Shown piece after piece: positions 23,641-36,700 of a DNA stretch of 64,000 nucleotides. Positions within the stretch are counted from its first letter, which is position 1. Each line of letters opens with the position of its first letter. Source of the stretch: Paragonimus westermani (lineage: Eukaryota > Platyhelminthes > Trematoda > Plagiorchiida > Troglotrematidae); contig QNGE01003726.1 in assembly GCA_008508345.1 (NCBI GenBank), forward strand, positions 1 through 64,000, written 5' to 3'. The notes below the pieces were generated by a model. It had not been told where the DNA came from and searched no databases. It saw nothing but the letters and a program-made list of their open reading frames with translations. A program made the translations under genes and the position numbers.

Positions 23641-26600
23641 CGCTGGAAGTTGTCAAAAATGTGTCATGCATGTACCGCATAATTCCACTTAGCACATCGC
23701 TCTTTGTTCACGGATGGTTGTCATCCTACCGTCAAATGTTTTGACCTAAAAGTCAAGTATCCAGATTCCGCGGTCGTTTTTCTCATGGTTGTACAACAGT
23801 TAGACCTAAATCCTCAGCAGTTGTCCACATTTGTCGGTGACCTTGTCGTTATTAATGAATATGACCCACGTGTTAATGCTAGTGATAACCATAACACTGA
23901 TAGCGAGTGTTGCCACTTATCCTCTTCGGCACCACTTTCGGAACTGAGCAGTACCCGTATTTACCACAGCTTGGGTTGCCTTGGGTGTTAACGAATATGA
24001 TGTTCTAACCACGGCTAAACACAACTCAGGGCCACCGGCCAAAAATTCCCAGCACTAGCTTGATCTGCACGGCTCCATTTTGAGATCATTTTCTAGAAGG
24101 CAGTCGTCCAAGGGTCAATAGAATCTAGAGTTCCAGAAAGTTTATCGGTTTTCTAAAATTTAAATTCGACGATTAACCCGCTACTGGCTGCTCTCATTAG
24201 TATAATCAAACCTTAACCAATTGGATCTGCCATTCTTGTGCGTGGTAAGGCTGTTACTCTGAACACTAAATAATGAGTACAGCTGCTCAACTATTAGGCA
24301 ATAACGTCTCAGTTAGGTTGTAATTTTTTCCTCTTGTACCAAAACCGGGAGATTTCCACGAAATAAAACTTGAACGAAATAATGTTCTGAGTTGCATTAC
24401 CATGCGGAATGAAATTCAAGTCTACCTTACTGAGCAACACCAACAGTTTTAAATTAATTTTGTCAATATTTTGGTGGACTATTATTGTCTGATAATATCA
24501 ACTTGTGTATATTTTGGGACATGAAGTATGTGTTCTTGCGTACATTGGGCCTATATCAAAACGAGTGTCTTCGACAGTTCGACCAACAGTATGCACTATG
24601 ACCTTAACCGTAAGCGATGTGCACACGTATAATGACGACGTTCTATTGCACAGATACAAATCAGTATGCTTATCTTCGTCTGCCATGCTAAAATTCATTC
24701 TTCACACAATGCGAAGATCACTCAGAGATGATCGGACCACAGTACGTTTACTACTTTTATGGCTGACAAAGTGGTCATTGATATGCGAACCGAGTCTCTT
24801 TACACATCACCTGCTGATTTTTCCAAGCAGATGTATCAACATTAGATAATAACGATTTCAACAACATCCATAGGTATCGGTTTAAGTTATCACATAGGTC
24901 CTTCACCAGCCAAAAGCCTGACTTCCCATAGAATTCATTTTTGTAACCAATTTCATATTCCTGTCTTACTGTTACATGAGCGAAATTGTCTAACGTTGGC
25001 GGAATAGTTCATTTATCCGATACTGCAAAGTGGTTAGTAAGTCTGATTCATTTCACTGACTACATAGCAAATCCTGATGCACAATTTTTTTCATGGCTTC
25101 ACTCAGATACAATTATTTTTTACGAGCAACCAGGATCCCACGTTGAAAACTAGAGGATTGTCACAGTCGACTTTTACAATGTACTTTTCTGATTCATTGG
25201 ACCGGGACTAGCTATCTACAATTTGAACATATATTTCGCTGAAAATGAAACTATACTCATGGTATACTTCCACAACCACACCAAAATTCTTATATTAGAT
25301 AGGCACACGCTGTATGGGCAATTAAACATTGGTAGCAGTGTTAAATTCTCATTGAAATACGGATCACTGACCACACACCTATGTTAGTGATGCATCAAGG
25401 TTTTGATTTCACCCACAAAAACGGGTGTATGATCAACTTAGGTTTCCTCACTCGAATTCACCTTGATTATCCGGCATCTTTGTTGACAGCATATGACGTA
25501 CTGAAAGCTGATGAGTATTTGTAGCCAACTCCTGGAAGAATGACTTGAATCTTCGTTACGTCCAATCAGCAAATCTTTATCGACGGTCAGTTTGATTTGC
25601 CCACGTTATGGATTTTACCTGTCTAAGTTCCTGCGTTTGTTGTAACTTCGTGCAACCGTCCAACAATCCTTGTTACAACATAACACGTTATATGACCAAA
25701 TAAACCACGTAAGTACTTACGCTTGTTCGTTTGAGCTGACGTTAGTTTACTGCTCACTTTCGTCTTCTTGTTGAAAAATGTGGAATACAATAATGGTGTC
25801 ATCAGTAAATACAGAAAGCCTCCGCTTTCACGGTGGCATCGTCGGTGGTCATTAAGTGATTCAGAACGTCACATGACATCAAGGTCTGTTCACTTGCAAG
25901 TTATACAAAATAGTCCATTAAAAATAAGGGTATTCAAATTGTGAACGTCAATGTTCCCGAAAATTACCGAGTTCTGAGTCTGTCCGTGGTACTAACCGTG
26001 GTTGAGTACAAATGAACCACCTTCCCTAGACTAACTGTAACTTACCAGCTTGTCATTCTCAGTTTCATCAGTTAACTTTGTTCGAAATCGTTACGTGTCC
26101 ATCTGATATCCACTCCTAAATGTCTCCCTATCCGGTAAAGAACCCGGATTCAGGGTTCACCCACTTTTATTCTTAATTCACACCCACTTGCTTGTTTGTA
26201 TATACACTGTCTACAAAAAATTACGAGCATTGGTTCCAATTTTAAGTACAGTACCATCACTTACATTCTCTTCGTATTTTTTTCTCCCCTGTTAAGTCAC
26301 CAGATTGACAGTTTTTCTTACCTTTATAGTAGTATATTCAATCCTGACCCAAACCGCTATATTTATGTTCAAAAATTCCACATCTGAAAGCGGTGTCTTC
26401 TCTGCTGTAGATCAGGAAGGAACTTGTAGGAAAATCAACTTCCAGATGAGGAATTTGTCAGGCCTACTTTTTCGGACATCCGCGATTCAAGTTAGTAGTT
26501 GCTAACCTTCCTATCTCTAAAAAACTTATCAAAATTTCCATTTTACTACGAACTTCCAAAAGTTTGTGAGCATACTTTGTGGATTATTCTTCGCGTTTGT

Positions 26601-29189
26601 TTGTTCGGAGAATGTATAGAGCTGGCTAGGCTAAATTGGCTTGGTCATTTACACATGTAGCTCACCTCAAGTGAAAAGAGACACTCGTCTGCAAGCTAAA
26701 ACTAAAGTGATAGCGTAATGTTTGTTCTCACTAGTGTCACGGGTAAAACTGATCGCGTATGCACAAGAGAATTCGACAGTTCTCCTTCAAGCTATCCGTT
26801 TTCACTGCTACATTACCAGCAAAGTTGAAATAGCTTGGTATGTGAAAACTGAGATAATCAGAAGAATGACCAACCCAATAATAGAGGAAACCATGAATGA
26901 CGTGTAGGCTGGTGTGAAGATCAATAAATGTAATGGCTACCAGTGTTTGTTAATTATCACCTAGAGAATCGATAGCACAGCCCAAGTAATTGTAAGAAGT
27001 GGACCAGGTTGAAAATGAGAACCACGGACTCTTTTTATCCATCCCAAGCCCCTTGCTGTCCATATTTCACCTTAGAGTGAGCAAAACTGAATTCAAGTAC
27101 AACGAATAAACCAATTAGGCGAACCGAAATCGAATGCAAGTCTTATCTTTATTAGCAGAATGCAATCTTTTTTATCTAGAAACGGTAGATTCTACTTGCT
27201 CTTATGTATCGAATCGGTGAGTAGATCTTTTGAAATTCCACTTGAGATATTTCAAGGTTTTGTCAATGAATATCACGCCTCTGATTTTCCTAATGGTGCA
27301 TTGATTGAAACGACTGATATAACACATTCGAAATGTTTTACTTTAAACAGTTTGTAGCAAACTCTATTGGTTGGTTACATCGGAGGATCATCCTAGTAAC
27401 AGAATTTGATAGAGATGGTGTACTAGACAGTGAAATCTTTTCACAGTGGTTCGTTTGCTTGTCTAGAATTCCAATGGACCGGGCATGCTGACTGGGAAAG
27501 AGACGAATTTGACAGTCGAACAAAAACTGCAAGAGAATCTGTCGATTCATTGCTTACCCTTGAAATAATTACCAGTCGAAACACCCAAATTTAGTACGAG
27601 GTTCCCAAAGTTATGAAGTGACTTTTGTTCAGCTCCCTTACTGATTGCTGCCTGGCTAATTGAGGAAAATTAGTTGAAATTTCATCGAAAGCTACATTTT
27701 TCTCACAAAAATTGGCCATTCTAAGATACCGGAAATTGCGAGAATTTAGTCCCCTAAAACTTGATCAGCTTTGCACATACGTTTGCATAATCTTGTAATG
27801 TTAACTTCGCACAGTGATGCACTCGTTCTCTTGGGACACCTATGACATATCAGTCGGTGCGTGGCTTTCAGGACTCCGGAATCACAAGCACTAGCACGTC
27901 TGAGATTGAGACATTTTACCGCATTCCAACGGAAAAACGGGGAATATCGCGGTTCCCACCATTTATACACAACAAAGCGTCAGTGGAGTGAAACCCTCAC
28001 ATAAAAAGTACTGTTGTATGAAGAGCAAAACAGACTAAATTAATAAATTTTGTTGACCATTCGCGAACTCTGGATATGGTGTTCAACCACACAATAGTAT
28101 GAGGGGCGCATAAGCGAGAGTGGAACTCTGTTAACAGAAGAGTCGGGGATTGTTAGCAATGACCTCCTCGGCGACAGAACCAATATCACATAGCCTTACA
28201 TCTGACTTGTAACTGAGCAACGATCCTTGCCCCTGTGGTTCTCTGTTCGATGCTGCATGAACGCAGAACAATATCCTATCTACTCTTTGGACAAAGTTGT
28301 AGGTTCAGGTGATCACTAGAATAACCTTTTAAAATGAAGCTTTTGTGAACCGAAAACTAAAAGATGGCACAAACTGGTATTACATCAGCACGGTTTGTTT
28401 CAGAACATCTACACGTAATACGTTTTTGGGGTCTTGCGCATGGCTACCTAGCTATGCTGCTTTCAACGACTTGAGAGGATTTTCATGGTAGAGCCAATTT
28501 TCAAGCTTCGCAGCAAATTTAAAGATTCCGTGATTGTTGCGCTGTTGCGAGATCGAGAACACGAGTTACCCGAGTCATTAGGATTTTTTATACCAATCGG
28601 TGTCATAAACATGGGAAACGGGACTAAGTCCGCTAATTGCAAGTACAGTGTTCAAGTAAGAGCAATGTGATAACAGTTGAACAAAGTGTGGTTTACAATT
28701 TAGTTTTCTGAATCAAGTCGGAATTCTTCAACTCTTCATCCTGTACCCTGGGACAAAAGCTAGCGACATTTGGAAGGAAGCCATTCCAGTAGGCCAATAC
28801 TCTAGACCGGAACAAAATTGTCTACCAACTTCCAGGTTTCTCGTATTATACGGTGTGTTATTGCAACCTGTTAGTCCGCTGGAATCAACAACTGTGAACA
28901 GCTTAGCAGGAGGCCGTCTGTATGAGATACAAACGTGGAGGGATTTTATGAACTAACTGGTATTCCAGTTCTTAAAAATCACTGCGTACAATGCAATATA
29001 CTTACTTCTGTCGTAAGACCCTAGTAAGCTACCGATTTAGCACATCCGAGCAATTGAAAAGCTCTACAAGTAGTGGGAAGAAATGCTCGTTTCATCCTCA
29101 ACAGAAGCGCACATTTTTGATGCTCCCCTACAGAAGGAGTACACCTAGACACGTACTGCTGCTTGTGAATTGTGTGAAGCAGACGTCAC

Positions 29190-29340
29190 CAGAATCAACA
29201 CATCAGGAACGCGCGCCGGCACCTGTTCCCATTGTTTTCAAAAAAACAACTCGCTTAGCTACAGACCGATTACGGTGAGGTCAGTTTACAAAGTGCTGAA
29301 TTTGTTGAAGCTCTCGAATTTCAACTCCTCAGTTCAGGGT
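29190..29340 (+). mobile_element. Possible LINE reverse-transcriptase fragment
   Basis: One frame gives APVPIVFKK and a neighbouring frame then gives SLSYRPITVRSVYKVLNLL, resembling the RT entry region VVPIFKKG...NYRPISLTSVxxKxxE, with a frameshift between. Short and decayed; resemblance only. Confidence 0.35.
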
Positions 29341-30217
29341 ACAGATGTGCCAGACGTTTTTTCTAACAACTCATTTTCATAGAAGAAGATATTGGTTTTA
29401 GGGCTAACTTTCAGAGTTTGCTAACTTGGATAGGTGGGATGGCCTCCACGACCTCCTAACAGGCTCAAAGTACGCTGCAGATCCTCTCGCATGAGAAGAT
29501 TTGTAACAATGGATTTACCAATGATTATGATATATATACGGCTTCTCGCTACTGGTTCTGCCTGTGAAATACAATGTACTGATACAAGAGCAGGAGTAAC
29601 CACAGGAAAGGACTCACCAAGGCGACTATATATCGGCCACGATATACATGTTGCACATATTAATTACAATTGCACAAAATGCTTATTCATAGTATCGTTT
29701 CTTTAGTCTGAAATGCAAATTCATTTGCCGTCAAGAGGCAAGTCAACCAGAACTTCACAACACATCAAATCTACCAAAAACCACACTCGTCCATGCAAAG
29801 CGAAAGGTACAATATGCACTATATGGTACTATATGTTCATACAATGACATTATGCATTATCATCATCTTACTAAAATAGATCAGTGGCTTGTCACATGCA
29901 CATCGTGGTATCATTTAGCGTACCCGGGTGCTGCCCAGTAAAGCACAGTGACTGAGAAACGCATAACAGGGACAAAACGTTCACGTTTTTAGCTCGGTGA
30001 ATTATTTCATTGTCCTCTTCAAGACATTCTGTTAGCTATACAACAATTAAGCATCTGCAAATACGATGGAAGGCTAATTCATTTGATGAACCCCCTAAAT
30101 TGCACAAACATACCGGCCTAGAAGAGTTTCTTGCAGCTCAAAAATTTGCACACAGGCTTGTGATTATTGCTGCGTATACGAGTGGAAACATTCAATCAGT
30201 CAGAAGTGGCAATTCAG

Positions 30218-30707
30218 TGGCTTATTTTCAAGTTGAACATCACTCACACTTGATGGCAGCCTTCGCATCCAGATAGACTTTCCAGCCAGCCTCTTTAGAA
30301 AAGAAGCAATCGACTTGAGGTTCGTTCCAATTAGAGCTCGGCAGTAGTGCCTTGCCACGGCCGGGATTTGAACAGTTATCGTGTTTTTTGTCGAGGCGAT
30401 CGTGTAACCTGATCATTGCTCACAAGCGAGAGTGGTTGAACGTTCAGATTTGATAATTCGGTCGTGCCTAATGTGAGGTCAATGGCCCAGTGGTCAACAC
30501 GGTTGCCTCATCAAAGCATGGCCGGAGTTGAAATCTTGCCGTGGCAAGGATATGTACTGCTGACGACCTCTAATGAGAGCAGAACTCGAGTCTAGTGGTT
30601 CATTTCGACAAAGGATGGCTGGACAGTCTATCTGAATGCGAAGGCTGCGATCAAATGTGAGTAATGTTCAACTTAAAAATAGACCAAATCCCCGACTACT
30701 CATCAGT
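30218..30707 (+). mobile_element. tRNA-derived short element with about 150-bp inverted arm, copy C
   Basis: The left arm, 30221-30371, is the reverse complement of the right part of the same element (B-box region through tail). The body and right arm occupy 30385-30707 and end CCGACTACTCATCAGTA. The A box reads TGGCCCAGTGG. The ten bases AATTCAGTGG lie directly before the left arm (30211-30220) and directly after the right end (30708-30717), looking like a target-site duplication. That supports insertion of the whole inverted structure as one unit. Confidence 0.7.
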
Positions 30708-31787
30708 AATTCAGTGGTTGCCTTGATGAGGATATGAACAGAGTTGTCTGTAGTTGATGGAGCAAAGTGTAAGTGTTGCTTAGGTTGTCCTCCCTTTCTT
30801 AACTCAATGAGTCCAGACATATGAACATATCTAAAGTATTTCTGACCCAACTCAATAACATTAAACGCACACATTTTACCACCGTCATCATCAAATCCCG
30901 GTTGAAAGCGTGCAACCAGTTCTATGCCAAAATCCTGAGAAACAATAGTCGTGCTCTATTTTCAGACTTATTTCAACCACGCTTCAGTTATGTTACAAAA
31001 TCTACACACAGAGCCACAAGCTCGTATCCGGGTCTGCATGTATTCAACGACCACTCCTCTATCCAGAATTTTATTGAATCCTGAAACCAGTTCCTAATAA
31101 CCCATGCTGTGATCGAGTTCCTAAGCATGCGAACCTTTCTGATGGACTGGTTCAATCCTGAACTGAAGTCATGCTATTTTGTTCTCAACCAAGTCATTGT
31201 GACACATTATCTATTAATTGTTTATTGTGGTTCAAAATTTCAGTGATCTGATAGACCGAATTCCACCTTTGGAAGTATATGAAAACTTCTTAACTTGTGT
31301 TGAGTGTAGGATGAAATAAGATGTGTGGACAAAAAACAAGTGAATTGATAGTTCAATCATCTTCAGTCTTGTATGCACACTGCGAGTAATAACAGAACAG
31401 ACAGTCAACATCGTTTGGATATATGGGTTGAGCTAGTCGTGAACAGATCAACCGCGAAACAATGGTCAGATTGAATTCCATGTTGTCACACATGTAAGCG
31501 CATGATCATTATTGAGAATTCATATACTGTCTTGTCAAAATACCTGTGTGATCAAAAGAAGACTGAATAATTTAACATTTCACATCACACCTTATTTGGA
31601 TTTCTGTATTCTTTTTGTAGCAAAAAGGCGTCTAATAAAGCACAATCCTTATTGTCCGATACGCTAGTTATCATGTCATGCGCGCGTTTATGAGTCACCA
31701 TTCCGGACCACAACATCCCCAGGTTTCCGCTCACGCATCGTGTGCACTTCTGCCCGGTTTGTGTGCGTGATCCCTACCGTCTATCGC

Positions 31788-32115
31788 GGGTTTTCTGCCT
31801 GCCATTCTTCGCCCGTTGGTCCGATTGCGTTGAGCGGTGCCTCGTCCGGTTGCTCTTCTTCTCCATCTATCTACGCCGACCTCTGATCGTAGTCCACGAC
31901 CGCATCGCGATATTCCTACGAGTGTTCGAATAATCACGCGTTCAACTTTGTCGTCCCTTCTCTTTTGCCTGCCATGTCTCGCCCGTTGGTCCGATCCAGT
32001 CGAGCGATGACTCATCCGCCCCCCCGTCCGCTATCCGTTCGTTGTGGGGTTTTGGACGTGCCTCCCCGGCGTCGAGGTATTTCGCCGAGTGTTGGAATAC
32101 ACACACCTCCGGCCT
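31788..32115. repeat. CpG-rich tandem duplication, period about 168 bp
   Basis: CCTGCCATTCTTCGCCCGTT at 31798 recurs as CCTGCCATGTCTCGCCCGTT at 31968, and CGAGTGTTCGAATA at 31919 recurs as CGAGTGTTGGAATA at 32086. The copies are diverged. The block and its flanks (about 31730-32270) are much richer in G+C and CpG than the surroundings. Open frames exist on both strands but none looks like a known protein. It may be a satellite fragment, part of an unrecognised mobile element or a CpG-rich regulatory block. Confidence 0.55.
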
Positions 32116-33668
32116 GATTATCCACCACAATTTCTGCATACATTGAACGTGGCATAATCTGCGTGCATGCACTCGAAAACGCCTGTGAGGCTTCCAGTGC
32201 GGTTGTCCTCTGTAATTTGTCTATTCTATTTGGGAACAAACAAGGACTTGATCCGAATTTATAGCCTGTAATACGAACGCGTTTCAGTCAGATTAGTATA
32301 ACAAGCCAATCACTTCCGAGTTAGATATGGACAGGTGTAGTATTACTGGAAATTAATGATGAACAAGTGTTACACACTGAACAGAGCATCAAATTGAGAA
32401 CTGTATTGACGTGCACTCTGTGAGGAGCGAAATGGACGACAACCTGAATGAACGTTTCAAAACAATCGTGAAATAAATTCACTTAATTCTGGACGTGGAT
32501 TCAAAGACCTAGTTACCTATCATAGCATTATAGGTAATCCGGTGAAAATGTACATCGAGAAGATAGCATGATACAAGAAAACCACTCAAAGGGAGATTTG
32601 AAGTCAATCTTGTGGAATAGTGGTATGCAAACGAACATAAAGGCAAAACGTTTTGGTGGAAGTTTGCTGTGTGTTAGATAACAATGTGGCTAAGTAGCAG
32701 GTGGGCAGTGCACTAAACATAGGACTACTGGCTCTGCTAAGGCATTATAATCTATACGATTCATAAAACATCTAAAAGATCAGCATCCGACGTGAGAAAC
32801 CGTTTGGATTGATTTCGGTCAAAATTAGTCTATCTGAAAGATTAATTGTCTCAGCCATATAAACGTCTGTTAGCGAACGCTTAAAAGTGGAAGATCACGG
32901 ATAACTGACATGTACCCAGTCTGACTAAACTATATTCATAATGTCAGGACACCAGCGTGTATCTGATCGCGAGTTATCGCATTAGCTTGCAACTCATTTC
33001 TCCAAGCCTTTTTGTTATCAGCGTTCCATGTGGGTGTTCACACTGTTCGGACAGACAAATAGATAAGTGACCGAGTACACATCCTCGGAACACATGACCA
33101 CCTGTTTACATCGGCCCACACACGCCGCATAAAGGCCTACAACCGCGTAGGCTGTTGTAAGATAGGCTTGATGTAACATTCCACAGATCAACTTTGGCAA
33201 CACGCTAGGAATTCATCTGCTGGAACGCAAAAGTGCTAAATCGACAAACTGTGCATTACTCAGATGGTCTCGTCAGTTTTTCGCTTGAACGTCCGCTTTT
33301 ATAAATTACACATTTCTGAGTTATCAGGCCTGCCAAAATACTTATCACTAATGCGTTTTCAACGCTCACTAGTGGCATTGGTGGATTCCAGCACGAACTG
33401 CTTTAGAAATCTTACCGAGGCAGTCGTTCCACGGGATCACTTGGTGGATTCCTTTTGAGACTGTAGGGCGCATGAGTGATTGAGTCCGAATGTGGCATTT
33501 CCAAACCCCCGCCTTAACTTTGTAGCCTAGCTGGTAGAACGCTTTTCACGCTTGAGCACACTGATTCTGTCGCTGTTTAGAATGCAACCGAAGTCCATTT
33601 TTTATAATAAGTTCTCTTCTAAAACCCCAGTCGTTCGATCTTATCATGAAGAGACACAGTCGTCGTTT

Positions 33669-33700
33669 TGTTAACTCCAATCAATGACCCCGTAACTATG
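33669..33700 (-). mobile_element. tRNA-derived short element, small old fragment
   Basis: TGTTAACTCCAATCAATGAC and the next bases match the reversed 5' body of the family (TTAACTCCAATCGATAACCCCG in copy B, a few changes). Only about 32 bp remain. Confidence 0.4.
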
Positions 33701-36700
33701 TTTTTCCGGTCAGTTTGAAATCACACAATCCAGTAAATTTGTTGAACTGTTGATAAACAACTCTCACTCAGTAGGGAATCTCGGGTGTATAGACGAAACG
33801 CCGCTCATTGTTGTTCATAAACTTCATGGTCAGCTACGCTTTCTAACAATCTGCTGTCGAGAAGAAGCACTAATCTCTAACTTCGTTTTTTGTGTCCTAG
33901 CTTCAAGTTTGGCATGTCCCATCGTGATTGATTCTAATGTAACTTGACAAAACTAAACAGTGAACCTGGTAACAAGGGAATTGAACTGGTCCACAGCTAA
34001 ACAAGTATTGACAGTCGGTTATACCGTTTACTTCATCGACTAAACCAGATCATTCGTGGACTGTCAAAAACCCATTTCTTGCTTTAAAGGTGGAGATGTT
34101 GAGCGGAACTGTCAGCTTATGTTGCATGCACGAATTTGTCAGTGAAATGAGTTTAAAGTGATTTTCTAAATACTGCTTTTGTGACCACTGGTTTCAACAA
34201 CTGCACCATCGCACCATGCTTGAAAATGAGTAACCATAAATAATTATTGTCAGCTGGTCAAAGTTTTGGCTACACAACTGCAGAGATATGCACTACAGGT
34301 TAATTCTGACAAAAAGGGCAACCTGCGTCCGGTGGTTTCGTCTGAAGTGAGCAAATTGAACAATACATCTGAGTGTAAAGTCGGAGTAATCGCAAACTCT
34401 GCTCCGATCGTCATCTGTCCAGCCATTTCATACGTCCGTACCGGTTACGCATCATTCACGCCCTCCAACTTTCACATGAGCAAACTCGATTGAATAAACC
34501 GTGTTTTATTTCAAAATGTCACGCATTGTCATTCTCTTTAATTTAAATCAGTTTTAACTTCCAGTGAATTCTTTTTGCCCGACATTTCGTCACAATATGC
34601 TGGATTTCAATTGTCATAGCGTGCCGCAGATTTGCGGTCCTAATTACGACATTGAAGTCACGTCATTCTGTTCAGCACAACATGTTTCCATTGTCGGAGA
34701 TTTGTGAGGCTTGATCCGAAAGACCACATGACACGATCGATGCAAATGAAAAATTCAATCGCGTGAAATTCCATTCTGCTGTGTGTCACTATGATCACTA
34801 AGAGATAAGAAATCGATTCATCTGCAATTACAATCATCTGACTCAACTTACCTACTACTGAGCATGACCAAGCCTCATGGTAGATCTAAGGGTGTATCTG
34901 CCTGCAAATAACGTGCATACTTCTGCCCAATTGATTGAGGGAGCATTCGACCTAACGGCGAATTTAAAAGGGCCATGGTAACCCATAGGTGTTGCTGTTA
35001 GTGCATTATGCTCAGGCTTATCATTCCTTTCCATCTTTCCACCCTTGTTTGGTACTCCATTCATATTGACAGCTAAAAATCATACCTATAAACACAACTT
35101 CCGTCGTCCAGAGGACTACCTCAGCTGACTTCCTGTAAGTGAAACGCCAGTTTCGAGTTAGATTTTTGCTGGAGCACACACATCTGTGCATGGCATTGTT
35201 TCTAAGGTGTTTTGAACACCGATCTAGGTTTTTTGGTTGAGCTTATTGCTACTTAGCTATCAGGCTTTCACTGGGTAGGAAGGACCCGTTTAATCCACTC
35301 AACGACCACACATAAACCAAACTGAGATTAGAGGTGCATTGTATTCCGGCTAACATGATCGTGTTTGTCCTGTCAGTTTTGGACAAGTTGAGCGGATTTG
35401 CCGAATGTGACAGGGAAATAGATGAGCTGGTCTAGTAAACACTACAAAACAATACTTGAGCCGTCATTTGTTCCCTAGTAAACAATAACACCATAAATTA
35501 CAATCTATTGGGTCTGGCTTTTGAATTTTTTCTCTTTAAGGGAAGAATATACCTTTCTTTTTGAAATAGGAGAGTGACAGGCGAATTTCCGTTAGTATTC
35601 ATTAATCCACTAAAGTTGACAAAGTGCACGAAGGTCTGTTCAATATCACGTGAAACAGTCAGAGGTAACAATGGCTTCTTTAGAACATGCTCATATTACC
35701 CATAACTCCTCATCGAGTCTTCTTTATTGCCCACACGAGCTATATCACGTGTAAAATCTGTTTGATATAAAACACAATAGGATCCTATATGAACACATTT
35801 ACAAGTTGCGTTATTCCAAATCCATTATCTGGTTAACCTAACCGCATTTTCTGAAACTCACCGTGCTAGGCCTATGTTTTGATGTCACAAGTACCCTCCT
35901 GAGGGTTCTTGGCTACAGTTCACTCAGCCATGCGAAATCAGGCTTCATTCACCCCCAATTATTTCTCTGTTCGATTATGCTCCTGCATTAGCTACAATGT
36001 CATTTTGGCCAAATCGATAACCTCCTCACCAGGATATGTTCTGGCGTCAACCAGGTCCTAAAGTGTGGCTTGTGGAATTTGAAAATGAATGACAAATTAT
36101 TGTTTGCAGGTTTCAAAAGATTTCTTTTTATTTCGAAGTCATGGGCAGTTACCTTTTAGGCGTCTCTATTAACAACGTTGAAGATTGTCGGGATCAGGTA
36201 GGAAAGTGGACCATGAAAATTACATGCAAAAACAACGAAAATTTGAATTCCAAATTTAATTAAGTTAACCGAACTTCCGGCCACATTAAGCCTGTTCTGT
36301 CATATAATTTGGTGTATTCGGTTGGTCCTAAGGTTTACTGACCACATTAACCGATGACTGTGGTGGGCAGATTGCTTTGTTACACTTTGGTTGTATCTGT
36401 GACTAAAATGAAAATACAGTAACCACCATGTGAGGAACAATTCATGTCCCACACACGCATGAAACCTCATTGAAGTTGAAGTACTAATTTTTAGTCTATT
36501 GAAAACTATTTTTTAATGGTAGGTATTATCTCTTTTGCCAATTGGTTGTGCCATTTGTATCAGACTCACTGGAGCCTATAGATTAATGCCATAAGGTAGC
36601 TTGAGGCAAACTGAGTTCTCGCAGTTTTTATTGGTGCCTTCAATAGCGTCACTGACTTGTGGATCCTGTTGAATCTGAGATAAACATTACAGCTAACTTG

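Noticed and set aside
31731..32239. Arg-rich minus-strand frames as a protein gene
   Set aside because: They are produced by the GC-rich tandem duplication and contain no recognisable domain; long frames are expected in GC-rich DNA.
33520..33560. A tRNA gene starting at GTAGCCTAGCTGGTAGAACG
   Set aside because: The A-box match is good, but there is no T-arm or B box at the right distance.
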